A stretch of DNA of 64,000 nucleotides from Clostridia bacterium (GCA_017472285.1 JAFUQQ010000004.1:1-64000), one strand, 5' to 3'. Counted from the stretch's first letter, positions 24,221 through 33,044 are shown. Numbers and translations: made by a program. Notes: a model not told the origin generated them from the sequence alone.

Positions 24221-26167
24221 ATGAACGCTATTTCTATTCAAAATTTTGAAATTCCGCATATTATGGCATCCGTTGCCGTGGTCGGAAGCGGTGCTGCGGG
24301 ATATAATGCGGCGGATTCTTTATATTCGCTCGGCGTGACGGACGTTATCATCGTTACGGAAGGGCGCATGATGGGAACGTCACGCAATACGGGTTCGGAT
24401 AAACAGACTTATTATAAATTGAACCTTTCGGGCGGTGTTCGTGATTCCGTTTACGATATGGCGAAAGCCCTGATGCGCGGCGGTTCGATGCATGGGGATA
24501 TTGCACTTACCGATGCAGCACTTTCCGCAAGAGGCTTTTTCAAATTGGTCGGACTCGGCGTGCCGTTTCCGATGAATGAATACGGGGAATACGTTGGTTA
24601 TAAAACCGATCATGACGAAACCACGAGAGCCACTTCCTGTGGTCCTTTGACATCAAAATATATGACGGAAGCTTTGGAAAAAGCGATAACGGCAAAGAAT
24701 ATTCCGATTTATGACCGTCATCGTGTCATTAAAATTTTAACGGAAAACGGTATCTGCAAAGGATTTCTCACGATCTCTCCCGAATTGCGAACGGAAAAAA
24801 ATCCCCATGGACTTTGTATTTTTTCCGCAGGTGCAGTCGTTTATGCCGTCGGAGGTCCTTCTGCAATTTATGCCGATACGGTTTATCCGCCAAGTCAGAC
24901 CTGTTCGCTCGGTGCGGCTTTCATGGCGGGTGCGGCAGGTGCGAATCTGACGGAATCACAATACGGACTTGCTTCCGTGAAATTCCGCTGGAATCTTTCG
25001 GGTACGTATCAACAGGTTCTTCCGCGTTATATTTCCACGGATGAAAACGGCGGTGATGAAAAAGAATTTTTAATGGATGCTTTTGAAACCGAGGAAGAAA
25101 TGCTTCACGCGATCTTCAGCAAGGGTTACGAATGGCCGTTTGATCCGAAAAAGACGGTTGCGGGCGGATCTTCTCGCGTTGATCTTGCGGTGTTCCGTGA
25201 GAAACAGAAAGGCAGACGTGTTTTTCTGGATTATACGAAAAATCCTTCGCCGGCGGATGATAACGGTAAACTGAAACTTGAAAAACTTTCCGAAAAAACG
25301 AGAGAATATCTTGCCAATTCAGGTGCGTTGAATCTTGCAACACCGATTGAACGCTTGGCAAAGATGAATACCCCCGCGATCAAGCTCTATGCTTCGCACG
25401 GGATCGATCTTTATACGGAAAAATTGGAGATTGCCGTTTGCGCTCAACATTGCAATGGCGGTCTTGCGGTAAATAACAACCGAGAAAGTACAACGCTTCA
25501 AAATTTTTATGCCGTCGGTGAATGTGCAGGAACTTTCGGCGTTTACCGTCCGGGCGGTTCGGCACTCAATTCCACGCAGACGGGAAGCCTTTTTGCCGCG
25601 ATCGATATTGCGGGGGAGCGTGTTTCCGCGGAAATACCGAGCGAAAACAGCTTGGAAGAACTCCGCCGTATGACCGTAATGCTCGGTGCGATGACGGGCG
25701 GTGATATGACGCGGGATGAAGTGCTTGCAAAAAGACTTGCGATGGGCAGAAGAATGTCGGATTCGGCGGCGTTTTTACGCAATGCTCTGAAAATTGAAAA
25801 GGCAATTGGGGAATGTAAATCCGAGATTTTCCGTTTTACCGATGCATACCGTGTTTGTGATGAAGATGCACTGCATGATGCGCTGATCAATCTTGATATT
25901 TTAGAAACACAGCTTGTTTATCTTTGTGCAATCCGTGATTATATTATGGATGACGGACAGAGCCGAGGTTCTTATTTGATCATAGAAGAAAAAAATCCCG
26001 ATCTTCTTGCACTGCAAGCGGAGATCGATACCGTACACGCAAGTTACGTGCAAAATACGATACTTTCCGCACCGCTTATGGTAACGTCTTTCTTTGAACC
26101 CGTGCGTCCGCTTCCTGCAAGTGAACAATGGTTTGAAACCGTCTGGAACGCGGCGAATCGCCGCTGA
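24221..26167 (+). CDS. FAD-dependent oxidoreductase, fumarate reductase/succinate dehydrogenase flavoprotein type
   Basis: A 648-aa flavoprotein. The dinucleotide fold is at residues about 17-45 (VAVVGSGAAGYNAADSLYSLG). The middle carries the FAD-dependent oxidoreductase pattern of the SdhA/FrdA/AspB group, and the C-terminal FAD contact is GECAGTFGVYRPGGSALNSTQTGS. The substrate-site residues of classical fumarate reductase are not recognisable, and the partner subunits (iron-sulfur, membrane) are absent, so this is a soluble relative with an unknown substrate. The ATG follows AGAAAGGATAGTAT. The alpha/beta hydrolase gene follows after 39 bp and is probably cotranscribed. Confidence 0.82.
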   Translation: MNAISIQNFEIPHIMASVAVVGSGAAGYNAADSLYSLGVTDVIIVTEGRMMGTSRNTGSDKQTYYKLNLSGGVRDSVYDMAKALMRGGSMHGDIALTDAALSARGFFKLVGLGVPFPMNEYGEYVGYKTDHDETTRATSCGPLTSKYMTEALEKAITAKNIPIYDRHRVIKILTENGICKGFLTISPELRTEKNPHGLCIFSAGAVVYAVGGPSAIYADTVYPPSQTCSLGAAFMAGAAGANLTESQYGLASVKFRWNLSGTYQQVLPRYISTDENGGDEKEFLMDAFETEEEMLHAIFSKGYEWPFDPKKTVAGGSSRVDLAVFREKQKGRRVFLDYTKNPSPADDNGKLKLEKLSEKTREYLANSGALNLATPIERLAKMNTPAIKLYASHGIDLYTEKLEIAVCAQHCNGGLAVNNNRESTTLQNFYAVGECAGTFGVYRPGGSALNSTQTGSLFAAIDIAGERVSAEIPSENSLEELRRMTVMLGAMTGGDMTRDEVLAKRLAMGRRMSDSAAFLRNALKIEKAIGECKSEIFRFTDAYRVCDEDALHDALINLDILETQLVYLCAIRDYIMDDGQSRGSYLIIEEKNPDLLALQAEIDTVHASYVQNTILSAPLMVTSFFEPVRPLPASEQWFETVWNAANRR

Positions 26168-26206
26168 CTTTGAGATTGCATCAGTATTTATGAAAGGAAT
26201 ATGATT

Positions 26207-26944
26207 ATGACAGAAAAAATCTGGAGAAATGAATTCCGTCAAATTGAATTCGAATTTGAAGACAGATATGCAACGATCGTTTTTCCGCCTGAAGGCACGG
26301 CAAACGGTAAATGGATGTTAAAGACCGAATATTTCGGCGCGTTTCCCGCCGTGGAAGTCCGCTTATTGCGCAAAGGTTATCATCTCGCGTATCTTCGAAA
26401 CGTCAATCGTATCGGTACGGACATCGATACCGATGCAAAAGCAAGATTTGCCGAATTTTTAATGAAAGAATACGGTTTTTCTAAAAAATGCGTTCCCGTC
26501 GGCATGAGCTGCGGCGGTCTGCAAGCGGTCAATTTTGCGGCAAAATATCCCGATCTCGTCAGCGTTTTGTATCTGGATGCACCTGTGATGAACTTCCTGA
26601 GCTGGCCTTTCGGCATGGGGGATTGCTTCGTTGACCGAGGAGAACCGCAATGGAAAGAAGTTCTGGATGCGCTCGGTATGACAAAAAGCGAACTGATCTG
26701 TTTCCGCGGACATCCGATCGATAAAATTCCGACTTTGATCGAACATAAAATTCCCGTCGTCATGGTCTATGGCGACAGCGATACCGTCGTTCCGTATCCC
26801 GAAAACGGTTACGTTCTGGAAAAAGCGTATACGGCGGCAGGTATTCCGCTTGAAGTTCATTGTAAAAAAGGCTGTGAACATCATCCGCACGGACTTGAAA
26901 ATTCCGCGCCGATCGTGGATTTTATTGAAAAATGGGATAAGTGA
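26207..26944 (+). CDS. Alpha/beta hydrolase
   Basis: A 245-aa serine hydrolase. The nucleophile elbow is GMSCGGLQ (Ser around residue 98), the acid is in YGDSDTVVPYPENG and the base in CEHHPHGLENS, so all three catalytic residues are in place. The fold resembles the prolyl-oligopeptidase or esterase branch. The start may be 26201 or 26207. I prefer the second because it is 10 nt from AAAGGA, whereas the first is only 4 nt away. It follows the flavoprotein gene by 39 bp. Convergent with the ECF sigma operon; two head-to-head family D repeats fill the gap. Confidence 0.82.
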   Translation: MTEKIWRNEFRQIEFEFEDRYATIVFPPEGTANGKWMLKTEYFGAFPAVEVRLLRKGYHLAYLRNVNRIGTDIDTDAKARFAEFLMKEYGFSKKCVPVGMSCGGLQAVNFAAKYPDLVSVLYLDAPVMNFLSWPFGMGDCFVDRGEPQWKEVLDALGMTKSELICFRGHPIDKIPTLIEHKIPVVMVYGDSDTVVPYPENGYVLEKAYTAAGIPLEVHCKKGCEHHPHGLENSAPIVDFIEKWDK

Positions 26945-26949
26945 CGGTT

Positions 26950-27037
26950 TCGGGGAAAACTTTTTAAAAAAAGGTTTCCCCGCGCCCCTTTCAAAAACTT
27001 TTCTCTGTGGAGGCTCTGTCTTTATATCGAAATAAAC
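26950..27037 (-). repeat. Family D modular repeat, copy D1a
   Basis: The hairpin GGGGAAA/TTTCCCC (about 26952-26981) starts 7 nt after the hydrolase stop. On the minus strand the head ATAAAGACAGAGCCTCCACAG precedes it. Paired head-to-head with D1b. Confidence 0.75.
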
Positions 27038-27039
27038 CG

Positions 27040-27112
27040 TTGCACCCGCAAAGAAAGGTTTTTGAGGTAGGGTATGGGGAGGGACTTTTTTTAAAAAGTC
27101 CCTCCCCATTAT
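27040..27112 (+). repeat. Family D modular repeat, copy D1b
   Basis: CGTTGCACCCGCAAAGAAAGG head, then the hairpin GGGGAGGGACTTTTT/AAAAAGTCCCTCCCC (27077-27108). It ends next to the stop codon of the small membrane protein gene. Confidence 0.75.
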
Positions 27113-27117
27113 GTGTA

Positions 27118-27294
27118 TTATTCAGAATCTCTCGTTACGAGCCAAATGGCAAAAACTGCGGAAATGACGATACCGAAACTCGTTGCGACCCAAAGAAAAG
27201 GAAAATTCTTTTTCTTTTGTTCTTCAAATAAGATGGGCATCCGTTCGGTGATGGGAACGGAATTGAAAAATTTTCTGATCTTCTTTTTAACCAT
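27118..27294 (-). CDS. Small single-span membrane protein next to the ECF sigma gene
   Basis: A 58-aa protein with a basic cytosolic N-terminus (MVKKKIRKFFNSVPITE), one membrane span (about 35-52, FPFLWVATSFGIVISAVFAIWL) and a very short outside tail. The start at 27294 follows AAAAGGAGAAAATCTC. It begins 24 bp after the sigma factor stop and is surely cotranscribed. Small membrane proteins in this position are often anti-sigma factors, but I see no recognisable anti-sigma domain (no ZAS motif), so that role is only a guess. Confidence 0.65.
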   Translation of the reverse strand: MVKKKIRKFFNSVPITERMPILFEEQKKKNFPFLWVATSFGIVISAVFAIWLVTRDSE

Positions 27295-27318
27295 GAGATT
27301 TTCTCCTTTTCTGAACAA

Positions 27319-27849
27319 TTAAAGCAAGGGGCGCAATTTGGCGAGTGCGCGCTGATATTTCTTTTTGCAGGCTTCTTCATTGATACCGAGCAAAGGCGCG
27401 ATTTCCTTATGCTTGAGTCCTGCGTATACTTTGAGCGTAATGATCTGACGTTCTTCATTTTCGAGCGTATCGAGCGCGTGTTTGACTTCCATCGAAAAAA
27501 CGACGGAGCCTTCGTCAAAGCGGTTTTCTTCGTCGGGCAATATGTCCGTATTACATTCAAATTTCCGTTTGCGGAAAAGATCGATGGCGAGATTTCTTGC
27601 GATAGACAATACCCATGCACGTGCGTTCGTACCTTTTCGGTATGAAAATGCTTTTTCGATGATTTTCACGTACGTTTCCTGTACGATATCGTCCGAGAGA
27701 GAAAAATCCTGAAGGACTGCATATGCGACGGCATAGATCTGTCTGTTCATCAATTTATGGATCGTTTTCAAAGCGTCGTTATCTCCGTCAGCAATCTTAC
27801 ACAGTGCTTTTTCACATTCCGCATTCTCAAATATTTTTTCAAGATCCAT
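27319..27849 (-). CDS. ECF-type RNA polymerase sigma factor
   Basis: A 176-aa sigma-70-family protein of ECF size. Region 2 is about residues 20-85 (ALKTIHKLMNRQIYAVAYAVLQD, DDIVQETYVKIIEKAF, ARAWVLSIARNLAIDLFRKRK); region 4 is about 120-175 (LDTLENEERQIITLKVYAGL, HKEIAPLLGINEEACKKKYQRAL). I start at 27849 because GGAGAGGAGG lies 9 nt upstream. A housekeeping promoter (27883-27911) drives it, with no sign of an autoregulated ECF promoter. The next gene encodes a small membrane protein that could control it. Target genes are unknown. Confidence 0.88.
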   Translation of the reverse strand: MDLEKIFENAECEKALCKIADGDNDALKTIHKLMNRQIYAVAYAVLQDFSLSDDIVQETYVKIIEKAFSYRKGTNARAWVLSIARNLAIDLFRKRKFECNTDILPDEENRFDEGSVVFSMEVKHALDTLENEERQIITLKVYAGLKHKEIAPLLGINEEACKKKYQRALAKLRPLL

Positions 27850-27882
27850 ATGGTCAGACCTCCTCTCCTGCATTCTGTTATT

Positions 27883-27911
27883 ATTATATCATAAGATATG
27901 AAATATTGCAA
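27883..27911 (-). promoter_or_regulatory. Sigma-A-type promoter of the ECF sigma operon
   Basis: Minus strand TTGCAA (27906-27911), 17-bp spacer, TATAAT (27883-27888). Back to back with the LRR gene promoter. Confidence 0.7.
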
Positions 27912-27947
27912 GAAAAATCTTTCGGGGGAAAAAATATGATAAATTTA

Positions 27948-27976
27948 TTGACGGAAAAGATGGCTTGTGTTATACT
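27948..27976 (+). promoter_or_regulatory. Sigma-A-type promoter of the LRR gene
   Basis: TTGACG (27948-27953), 17-bp spacer, TATACT (27971-27976), about 40 bp from the start codon. Confidence 0.7.
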
Positions 27977-28016
27977 GGTATCGGGAATTTTAATTAAGAA
28001 AGGGTCGTTTCAGAAG

Positions 28017-28697
28017 ATGAAAAATTTCAAGGAATATCTGTCTGTATGTGCGGAACTTGTGGGAGAAACCGCCGCGCATATCGCTTCCGCTTGGCAAGCG
28101 CGCAATACACCTTTCAAATTTCAGAAACAAGATGGCGCGATCATCATTACGGGCTATAAAGGCTCACTCATTCCCAAAGCGGTTATTCCATCGGAAATAT
28201 GCGGACTTCCCGTAAAAACGGTCGGCGCGCGCTCGTTCTTGCAATGTCCTTTTCTGGAGGAGATTCATATTCTTGACGGTGCGGAAATCATTGAAGCGAA
28301 TGCTTTTTCATCATGCGACCATCTGACCAAGGTTTTTATGAAGGATTCCGTCAGAGAGATCGGGAAAAATGTCTTTTTTGAATGTGAAAATCTGTATTGC
28401 GTGGAATTATCTCCCGCTTTACAAAAAATCGAAAACCGCGCGTTTTACGGTTGCAAAGGCTTGCGTGATATCGATATTCCCGACGGTGTGGAATATATCG
28501 GCGATCAGGCTTTTTACGGCTGTAAAAAACTCAAAAGCATTCGTATGCCCCTCGCGCTGAAGCATCTGCCGAGAAGTGCTTTCGATAATTGTCCCGCTCT
28601 TGAACATATTTACGTTGAAAGAGGTTCTTATGCCGATCGGGTGCTTTCCGATAGTCCCCATTTCAGCGGTAAATTGCGGTATATCCCTCGTATCTGA
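28017..28697 (+). CDS. BspA-type leucine-rich repeat protein
   Basis: A 226-aa protein. After a short N-terminus (residues 1-60) it has about five BspA/LRR_5-type repeats of 22-23 residues with the pattern 'I...AF..C..L..I..P..V..IG': SFLQCPFLEEIHILDG, AFSSCDHLTKVFMKD, VFFECENLYCVELSP, AFYGCKGLRDIDIPDG, AFYGCKKLKSIRMP. There is no signal peptide, so unlike many BspA proteins it is probably cytosolic. The start at 28017 fits the promoter at 27948-27976, though the ribosome binding site (AAGAAAGGG) is 11-12 nt away. Such proteins bind other proteins; the partner is not known. RibF follows on the same strand. Confidence 0.8.
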   Translation: MKNFKEYLSVCAELVGETAAHIASAWQARNTPFKFQKQDGAIIITGYKGSLIPKAVIPSEICGLPVKTVGARSFLQCPFLEEIHILDGAEIIEANAFSSCDHLTKVFMKDSVREIGKNVFFECENLYCVELSPALQKIENRAFYGCKGLRDIDIPDGVEYIGDQAFYGCKKLKSIRMPLALKHLPRSAFDNCPALEHIYVERGSYADRVLSDSPHFSGKLRYIPRI

Positions 28698-28751
28698 TGC
28701 TTGAATTTCCCTCTATTTTCCCAAAAAAGAAACGTTAAAGGCACAAAAAAC

Positions 28752-29693
28752 ATGAAGATCATCGATTTAAAAAACGAAACGGAATATAAACTTTTGCCTG
28801 AAGATATGGTATCCTGCGCGATCGGTAATTTTGACGGTGTACATCTCGGACACCGCGCGCTCATCACGCTTGCCGCAGAAAAAAAGGACGGTATCACCAA
28901 AAGCGCGGTCTGGACCTTCGCGGAACCGTCTTCCCGTGCGCTTGGCGGCGTTTCCTTGCTGACGGATACGGCAGAACGCGCGACGCTTTTTCGCTCGCTC
29001 GGCATCGATTTGCTTTTCCTTGCGGATTTTGAGGAAATGCGTTCGCTTTCTCCTGAAGATTTTGCGGAAGATATCTTGTATCGGCGTTGTCAGGTAAGAC
29101 GAGTCGTCTGCGGTTTCAATTTCCGTTACGGTAAAATGGCAGCGGGCAATGCCGAAACCCTGAAAAGCTCGTTTGACCGTCTTGGCGGAAAAACGGAAAT
29201 TGTTCCACCTTTCTGTCTGAACGGCGCGGTCGTCAGTTCTTCCGAAATCCGCGAAGCACTCTCCATCGGCAATATGAAACGTGCAAGAGCAATGCTTGAC
29301 CGTCCGTATTCCTTGACGGCAGAGATCGTACATGGCAAACAGCTCGGCAGAACGCTCGGTTTCCCAACGGCAAACCAACGCTTTCCCAAAGGACGCGCCG
29401 TGCCGAAATACGGTGTCTATGCCGTCCGTCTTACGATCGATGGGAAAACTTACGAAGGGGTTGCCAACGTCGGTGTCCGTCCGACTGTGGAAAATACCTT
29501 GCGCGCCAACTGCGAAACCTATGTTTTTGATTTTGAAGGCAATCTTTACGGAAAGACTGCAACCACGGAATTTCTTGCATTTTTACGTCCCGAACGGCAT
29601 TTTTCTGACGTAAATGCCCTGACAGATGCCGTGAACGGCGATAAAGAAACGGCAAAACGCTATTTCAAAACAGAAAAGGAGCGATCGTTATGA
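28752..29693 (+). CDS. ribF: Bifunctional riboflavin kinase/FAD synthetase
   Basis: A 313-aa cytosolic enzyme that phosphorylates riboflavin to FMN and adenylates FMN to FAD. The N-terminal adenylyltransferase domain has GNFDGVHLGHRAL (about 24-36) and CGFNFRYGKMAAGN. The C-terminal kinase domain has HGKQLGRTLGFPTANQRF and TYEGVANVGVRPTVE. Length is standard (about 310 aa). Start codon 28752 is chosen by homology of the N-terminus; the ribosome binding sequence (AAAGG) is weak. The last 4 bases overlap the start of the next gene (ATGA), so the two are translationally coupled. Confidence 0.93.
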   Translation: MKIIDLKNETEYKLLPEDMVSCAIGNFDGVHLGHRALITLAAEKKDGITKSAVWTFAEPSSRALGGVSLLTDTAERATLFRSLGIDLLFLADFEEMRSLSPEDFAEDILYRRCQVRRVVCGFNFRYGKMAAGNAETLKSSFDRLGGKTEIVPPFCLNGAVVSSSEIREALSIGNMKRARAMLDRPYSLTAEIVHGKQLGRTLGFPTANQRFPKGRAVPKYGVYAVRLTIDGKTYEGVANVGVRPTVENTLRANCETYVFDFEGNLYGKTATTEFLAFLRPERHFSDVNALTDAVNGDKETAKRYFKTEKERSL

Positions 29694-31015
29694 AGAAAAA
29701 ACGCCATATTGCATGGATGATGTTCTGCGTTCTGCTCATGCTTCTTGTATTGCCGTTTTCCGTTCATGCAAAAGATTATCCCAATGAAGATTCACTTGAT
29801 TCCAAACAGGTCGCCGTCATCAATGCGGATAACGGCTTTCTCGTTTATACGAAAAATGCGGATGAACGGATCCCGACAGGTGCCGCAACGAAGATCATGA
29901 CGGCGATCCTTGCGCTTGAATATTATGAAGGCAGACTCGATACGCCCGTGACCGTTCCCGCTTCCGCGACGAGAGGCTTGGAAGGCAGTGCGGTCCTGAA
30001 TCTGAAAGCGGATGAACATATCCCCGCGATCGATCTCATTCATGCGACTCTCGTTGCAGGAATGAACGATGCTGCCAATACGCTTGCAATTGCCGTTGGC
30101 GGTAATCTCAAGGATTTCGTGACGATGATGAACGAAAAAGCCAAGGAAATTGGCGCACAGGATACACTCTATCTCAATGCGACAGGGCTTTCTTCTTCCG
30201 CTTATACGACGGTTGCCGACCTTGCTTTGATTGCAAGATATGCTTATGAAGATCCGCTTTTTATGGAGATCAGCTCCAAACGCTTTTATCAGGTCGCGGC
30301 GACCGATAAAAACCCCGCCGTGACGATCTACGCCAAAAATCCGCTCATCACGACACAAAGTAAGTATTATTATTCCTATGCCCAAGGCATGACCGCGGGA
30401 TATTCTTCCGAAGATGGCGCGCAGATCATTTCCGCTGTTTCATACGGAACGTATCCTTATATTTGTGTTGTGGCAGGCTCAAAAGAAAATAGTTCCGGTA
30501 CGATCGGCGGTTACGCTGACGTAAAAAATCTTCTGGCATGGGCAAGTTATAATTTCTCGGAACGCAAGATTTTAGATAAATCCAAGATTCTTTGCGAATT
30601 GCCCGTGCGCGCGGGAGAAGACGTTTCTCACGTGCTTGTGATTCCCGAAAAAAACGTATATGCGTTTTTGGATACGGATGCCGATCTTTCACAGATCACA
30701 CTTTCGCAGACGCTTTACCATGAATCCTTGACCGCACCTGTCGCAAAAGGGGAAGTTGTCGGTTCCGCACTTCTCATTTTAGACGGCGAACCGATCGGCA
30801 GTGTTGATCTGATTGCAAAAAGTGCAGTCAAAAGAAGTGCTTCGGGCGGCTTTCTGCTCGCGGTGGAAACGGTGCTGACAAGTCCTTTTTTCCTTGTTCC
30901 TTTGGCAATCGTTCTGCTTTTCTTCGGATTCAAAGTACGGATACGCATCAGAAAAATACAAAAACATCGTTATAAATCCGTGAAAACGGTAAATAATAAA
31001 AATAATCAATCATGA
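29690..31015 (+). CDS. DacF-like S11 D-alanyl-D-alanine carboxypeptidase homolog lacking catalytic residues
   Basis: A 441-aa exported protein with a signal peptide (about 1-27), an S11 penicillin-binding-protein fold (about 35-260), a beta-rich C-terminal domain and a C-terminal membrane anchor (about 395-415). Active family members trim D-Ala from peptidoglycan stem peptides with the motifs SxxK, SxN and KTG. Here the corresponding places read A65-A-T-K68 (in PTGAATKIMTA), G124-M-N126 (in VAGMNDAAN) and T235-A-G237 (in GMTAGYSSEDG). The nucleophile serine, the second serine and the KTG lysine are all missing, so it should not be an active carboxypeptidase or bind penicillin covalently. It may be a structural or sensory pseudoenzyme. 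It overlaps ribF by 4 bp. Confidence 0.85.
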   Translation: MKKKRHIAWMMFCVLLMLLVLPFSVHAKDYPNEDSLDSKQVAVINADNGFLVYTKNADERIPTGAATKIMTAILALEYYEGRLDTPVTVPASATRGLEGSAVLNLKADEHIPAIDLIHATLVAGMNDAANTLAIAVGGNLKDFVTMMNEKAKEIGAQDTLYLNATGLSSSAYTTVADLALIARYAYEDPLFMEISSKRFYQVAATDKNPAVTIYAKNPLITTQSKYYYSYAQGMTAGYSSEDGAQIISAVSYGTYPYICVVAGSKENSSGTIGGYADVKNLLAWASYNFSERKILDKSKILCELPVRAGEDVSHVLVIPEKNVYAFLDTDADLSQITLSQTLYHESLTAPVAKGEVVGSALLILDGEPIGSVDLIAKSAVKRSASGGFLLAVETVLTSPFFLVPLAIVLLFFGFKVRIRIRKIQKHRYKSVKTVNNKNNQS

Positions 31016-31037
31016 TTTAAGAAAGGAAGTTATTATT

Positions 31038-31319
31038 ATGGAATTCAAAGGCATCATTCTTCCCAAGATCGATACGACTTGTATTCAGAGCAAAGCAAAA
31101 CAGGTCTGGGATAAGCTCAATGAAGACAATATCGAGATCAATGTTAAGACCTCTGCAATGAGTGTTATCCTCTTTGCTCTCGGTATCGGTGTCGCTGTCG
31201 GTATTTCTGAATGTCTTGCGCAGAGAGAAATCAAAAAAGCACTCCGCAAACAGAAAAAAGAGCTCGACCGCGAAAAAGAAGCCGAGATCGAAGCAATCCT
31301 TGCTGATATCACGGAATAA
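31038..31319 (+). CDS. Small membrane protein with a charged coiled-coil tail
   Basis: A 93-aa protein with no family I recognise. Residues about 36-58 form one membrane span (MSVILFALGIGVAVGISE), preceded by a short N-terminal region and followed by a highly charged helix (about 60-93, REIKKALRKQKKELDREKEAE). It starts 22 bp after the pseudo-DacF gene with GAAAGGAAG upstream, and a terminator follows, so it closes the ribF transcript. It may act with the DacF-like protein at the membrane, but nothing in the sequence proves it. Confidence 0.65.
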   Translation: MEFKGIILPKIDTTCIQSKAKQVWDKLNEDNIEINVKTSAMSVILFALGIGVAVGISECLAQREIKKALRKQKKELDREKEAEIEAILADITE

Positions 31320-31327
31320 TTTCATAA

Positions 31328-31362
31328 AAAACAGCGAAAATATTTTTCGCTGTTTTTTTTTG
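31328..31362 (+). terminator. Terminator after the ribF-dacF-like operon
   Basis: Stem AACAGCGAAAA/TTTTCGCTGTT with a run of nine T. Confidence 0.85.
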
Positions 31363-31400
31363 TAATCTGTAAAAATCTCAGGAAATCTTTATAAATCCAT

Positions 31401-31429
31401 TTGACAAGCCACATTCTATATGATAGAAT
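31401..31429 (+). promoter_or_regulatory. xylA promoter with operator-like palindrome
   Basis: TTGACA (31401-31406), 17-bp spacer, TAGAAT (31424-31429). A perfect palindrome ATTCTAT-ATG-ATAGAAT covers 31413-31429, that is, the end of the spacer and the whole -10. This is a good position for repression, for example by a XylR-type ROK repressor, though no such gene is in view. Confidence 0.6.
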
Positions 31430-31464
31430 ATATACGAATCAAACTATTCTGGAGGATTTCAAAA

Positions 31465-32778
31465 ATGGAATATTATGCAAATATCGGCAAAATCAAATAT
31501 GAAGGCAGAGAATCTTCAAATCCGCTTTCTTTCAAATTCTATAATCCCGACGAAGTGATCGCGGGAAAGACCATGCGTGAACATCTGCGTTTCGCTATGT
31601 CTTATTGGCATACCATGTGTGCGGAAGGTTCCGATATGTTCGGTGTCGGCACAGGCGACAAATCTTACGGCGCGACCGATCCTATGGAACAGGCAAAGAA
31701 CAAAGCATATGCGGCTTTTGAACTCATGGAAAAACTCGATATCGATTATTTCTGTTTCCACGACAGAGATATCGCTCCCGAAGCGGCAACTCTTGCGGAA
31801 ACCAACGCAAGACTTGATGAAATTTCCGATCTCATCAAGGAACTCATGGACAAAACAGGCAAAAAACTCCTCTGGGGTACGGCAAACTGCTTCGGTAACA
31901 AACGTTATATGCACGGTGCAGGCACTTCTCCCAATGCTGACGTTTTTGCTTTCGCAGCGGCACAGATCAAAAAAGCAATTGAAATTACCGTAAAACTCGG
32001 CGGCGAAGGCTACGTATTCTGGGGCGGCAGAGAAGGTTATGAAACACTTCTCAACACCAATATGGCTCTCGAACAGGATAATATGGCGCGCCTCATGAGA
32101 ATGGCTGTTGATTATGCTCGTTCCATCGGCTTCACAGGTGATTTCTATATCGAACCCAAACCCAAGGAACCCACAAAGCATCAATATGATTTCGATACCG
32201 CAACCGTTCTTGCATTCCTCAGAAAATACGGTCTTGACAAAGATTTCAAGATGAATATCGAAGCAAACCATGCAACTCTCGCGGCTCACACCTTCCAGCA
32301 TGAACTCCGTGTTGCAAGAGATAACGGTGTATTCGGTTCGATCGACGCAAACCAGGGCGACGTTCTTCTCGGTTGGGATACTGACCAGTTCCCCACCAAC
32401 GTATATGAAACCGCACTTTGCATGTATGAAGTCATCAAAGCAGGCGGCTTTACCAAGGGCGGCTTGAACTTTGACGCAAAGACTCGCCGCGGTTCCAATA
32501 CTCCCGAAGATATTTTCCTTGCTTATATTGCAGGTATGGATGCGTTTGCACTCGGTCTGAAGATCGCTGACAAGATGATTCGTGACGGTAGAATCGACAA
32601 GTTCGTTGCTGACCGTTATGCAAGCTATGAAAGCGGTATCGGTAAGAAGATCGTTGACGGTACAGCTACCATGGCTGAACTCGAAGCATATGCTCTTGAA
32701 ATGGGTGACGTTACCACCAACATCAGCGGTAAACAGGAATACCTTGAAAACGTAATGAATTCTATTATGTTTGCTTAA
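31465..32778 (+). CDS. xylA: Xylose isomerase
   Basis: A 437-aa TIM-barrel enzyme that converts D-xylose to D-xylulose. It has the group II motifs: [12 protein letters not shown] (catalytic His and Asp), [50 protein letters not shown] (metal-binding Glu and the proton relay Lys) and [17 protein letters not shown], then [19 protein letters not shown] near residue 295. Length is standard for the clostridial type (about 440 aa). ATG 31465 follows CTGGAGGATTTC. Its transcript ends at a hairpin terminator (32790), so xylB 390 bp downstream is probably made separately or by readthrough. Confidence 0.96.
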   Translation: MEYYANIGKIKYEGRESSNPLSFKFYNPDEVIAGKTMREHLRFAMSYWHTMCAEGSDMFGVGTGDKSYGATDPMEQAKNKAYAAFELMEKLDIDYFCFHDRDIAPEAATLAETNARLDEISDLIKELMDKTGKKLLWGTANCFGNKRYMHGAGTSPNADVFAFAAAQIKKAIEITVKLGGEGYVFWGGREGYETLLNTNMALEQDNMARLMRMAVDYARSIGFTGDFYIEPKPKEPTKHQYDFDTATVLAFLRKYGLDKDFKMNIEANHATLAAHTFQHELRVARDNGVFGSIDANQGDVLLGWDTDQFPTNVYETALCMYEVIKAGGFTKGGLNFDAKTRRGSNTPEDIFLAYIAGMDAFALGLKIADKMIRDGRIDKFVADRYASYESGIGKKIVDGTATMAELEAYALEMGDVTTNISGKQEYLENVMNSIMFA

Positions 32779-32789
32779 ACATAACTACA

Positions 32790-32819
32790 AAAAGCCTCCT
32801 GAAAGGGAGGCTTTAAAAA
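32790..32819 (+). terminator. Terminator after xylA
   Basis: Stem AAAGCCTCC/GGGAGGCTTT, loop TGAAA; the downstream tail is A-rich, so its direction is less clear than usual. Confidence 0.55.
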
Positions 32820-32836
32820 AATTTCGGTTTTGTTTT

Positions 32837-32910
32837 CCACTTTTCTTTGTTTGAAAGAAAAGTGGAGCAAAAGAAGCAAACAAACTTGCAGTTTGATCGC
32901 ATGTGCTGTG
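32837..32910 (-). repeat. Family C modular repeat, copy C4
   Basis: Hairpin CCACTTTTCTTT/AAAGAAAAGTGG (32837-32865) followed by GAGCAAAAGAAGC and a head-like stretch. It abuts the xylA terminator and is in opposite orientation to C5. Confidence 0.7.
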
Positions 32911-33044
32911 TTTTATGTATTCACCATGCTTCATATCGGGCTACTTTTCGCCCGATAGGCGCATGGCGGGAGTTGTTGTGAAAATTTGTATAACGCGCAC
33001 TTTATTGCAGGAAAGACTTATTTTCTTTTCATTCCCGCGCTCAT
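32911..33044. other. Intervening DNA between repeats C4 and C5
   Basis: About 130 bp with one GC-rich hairpin (ATCGGGC/GCCCGAT near 32935-32956) and no ORF. Together with C4 and C5 it accounts for the 387-bp gap between xylA and xylB. Confidence 0.5.

Noticed and set aside
29690..31015. Active DacF/PBP5-type carboxypeptidase
   Set aside because: The SxxK serine, SxN serine and KTG lysine are all replaced.
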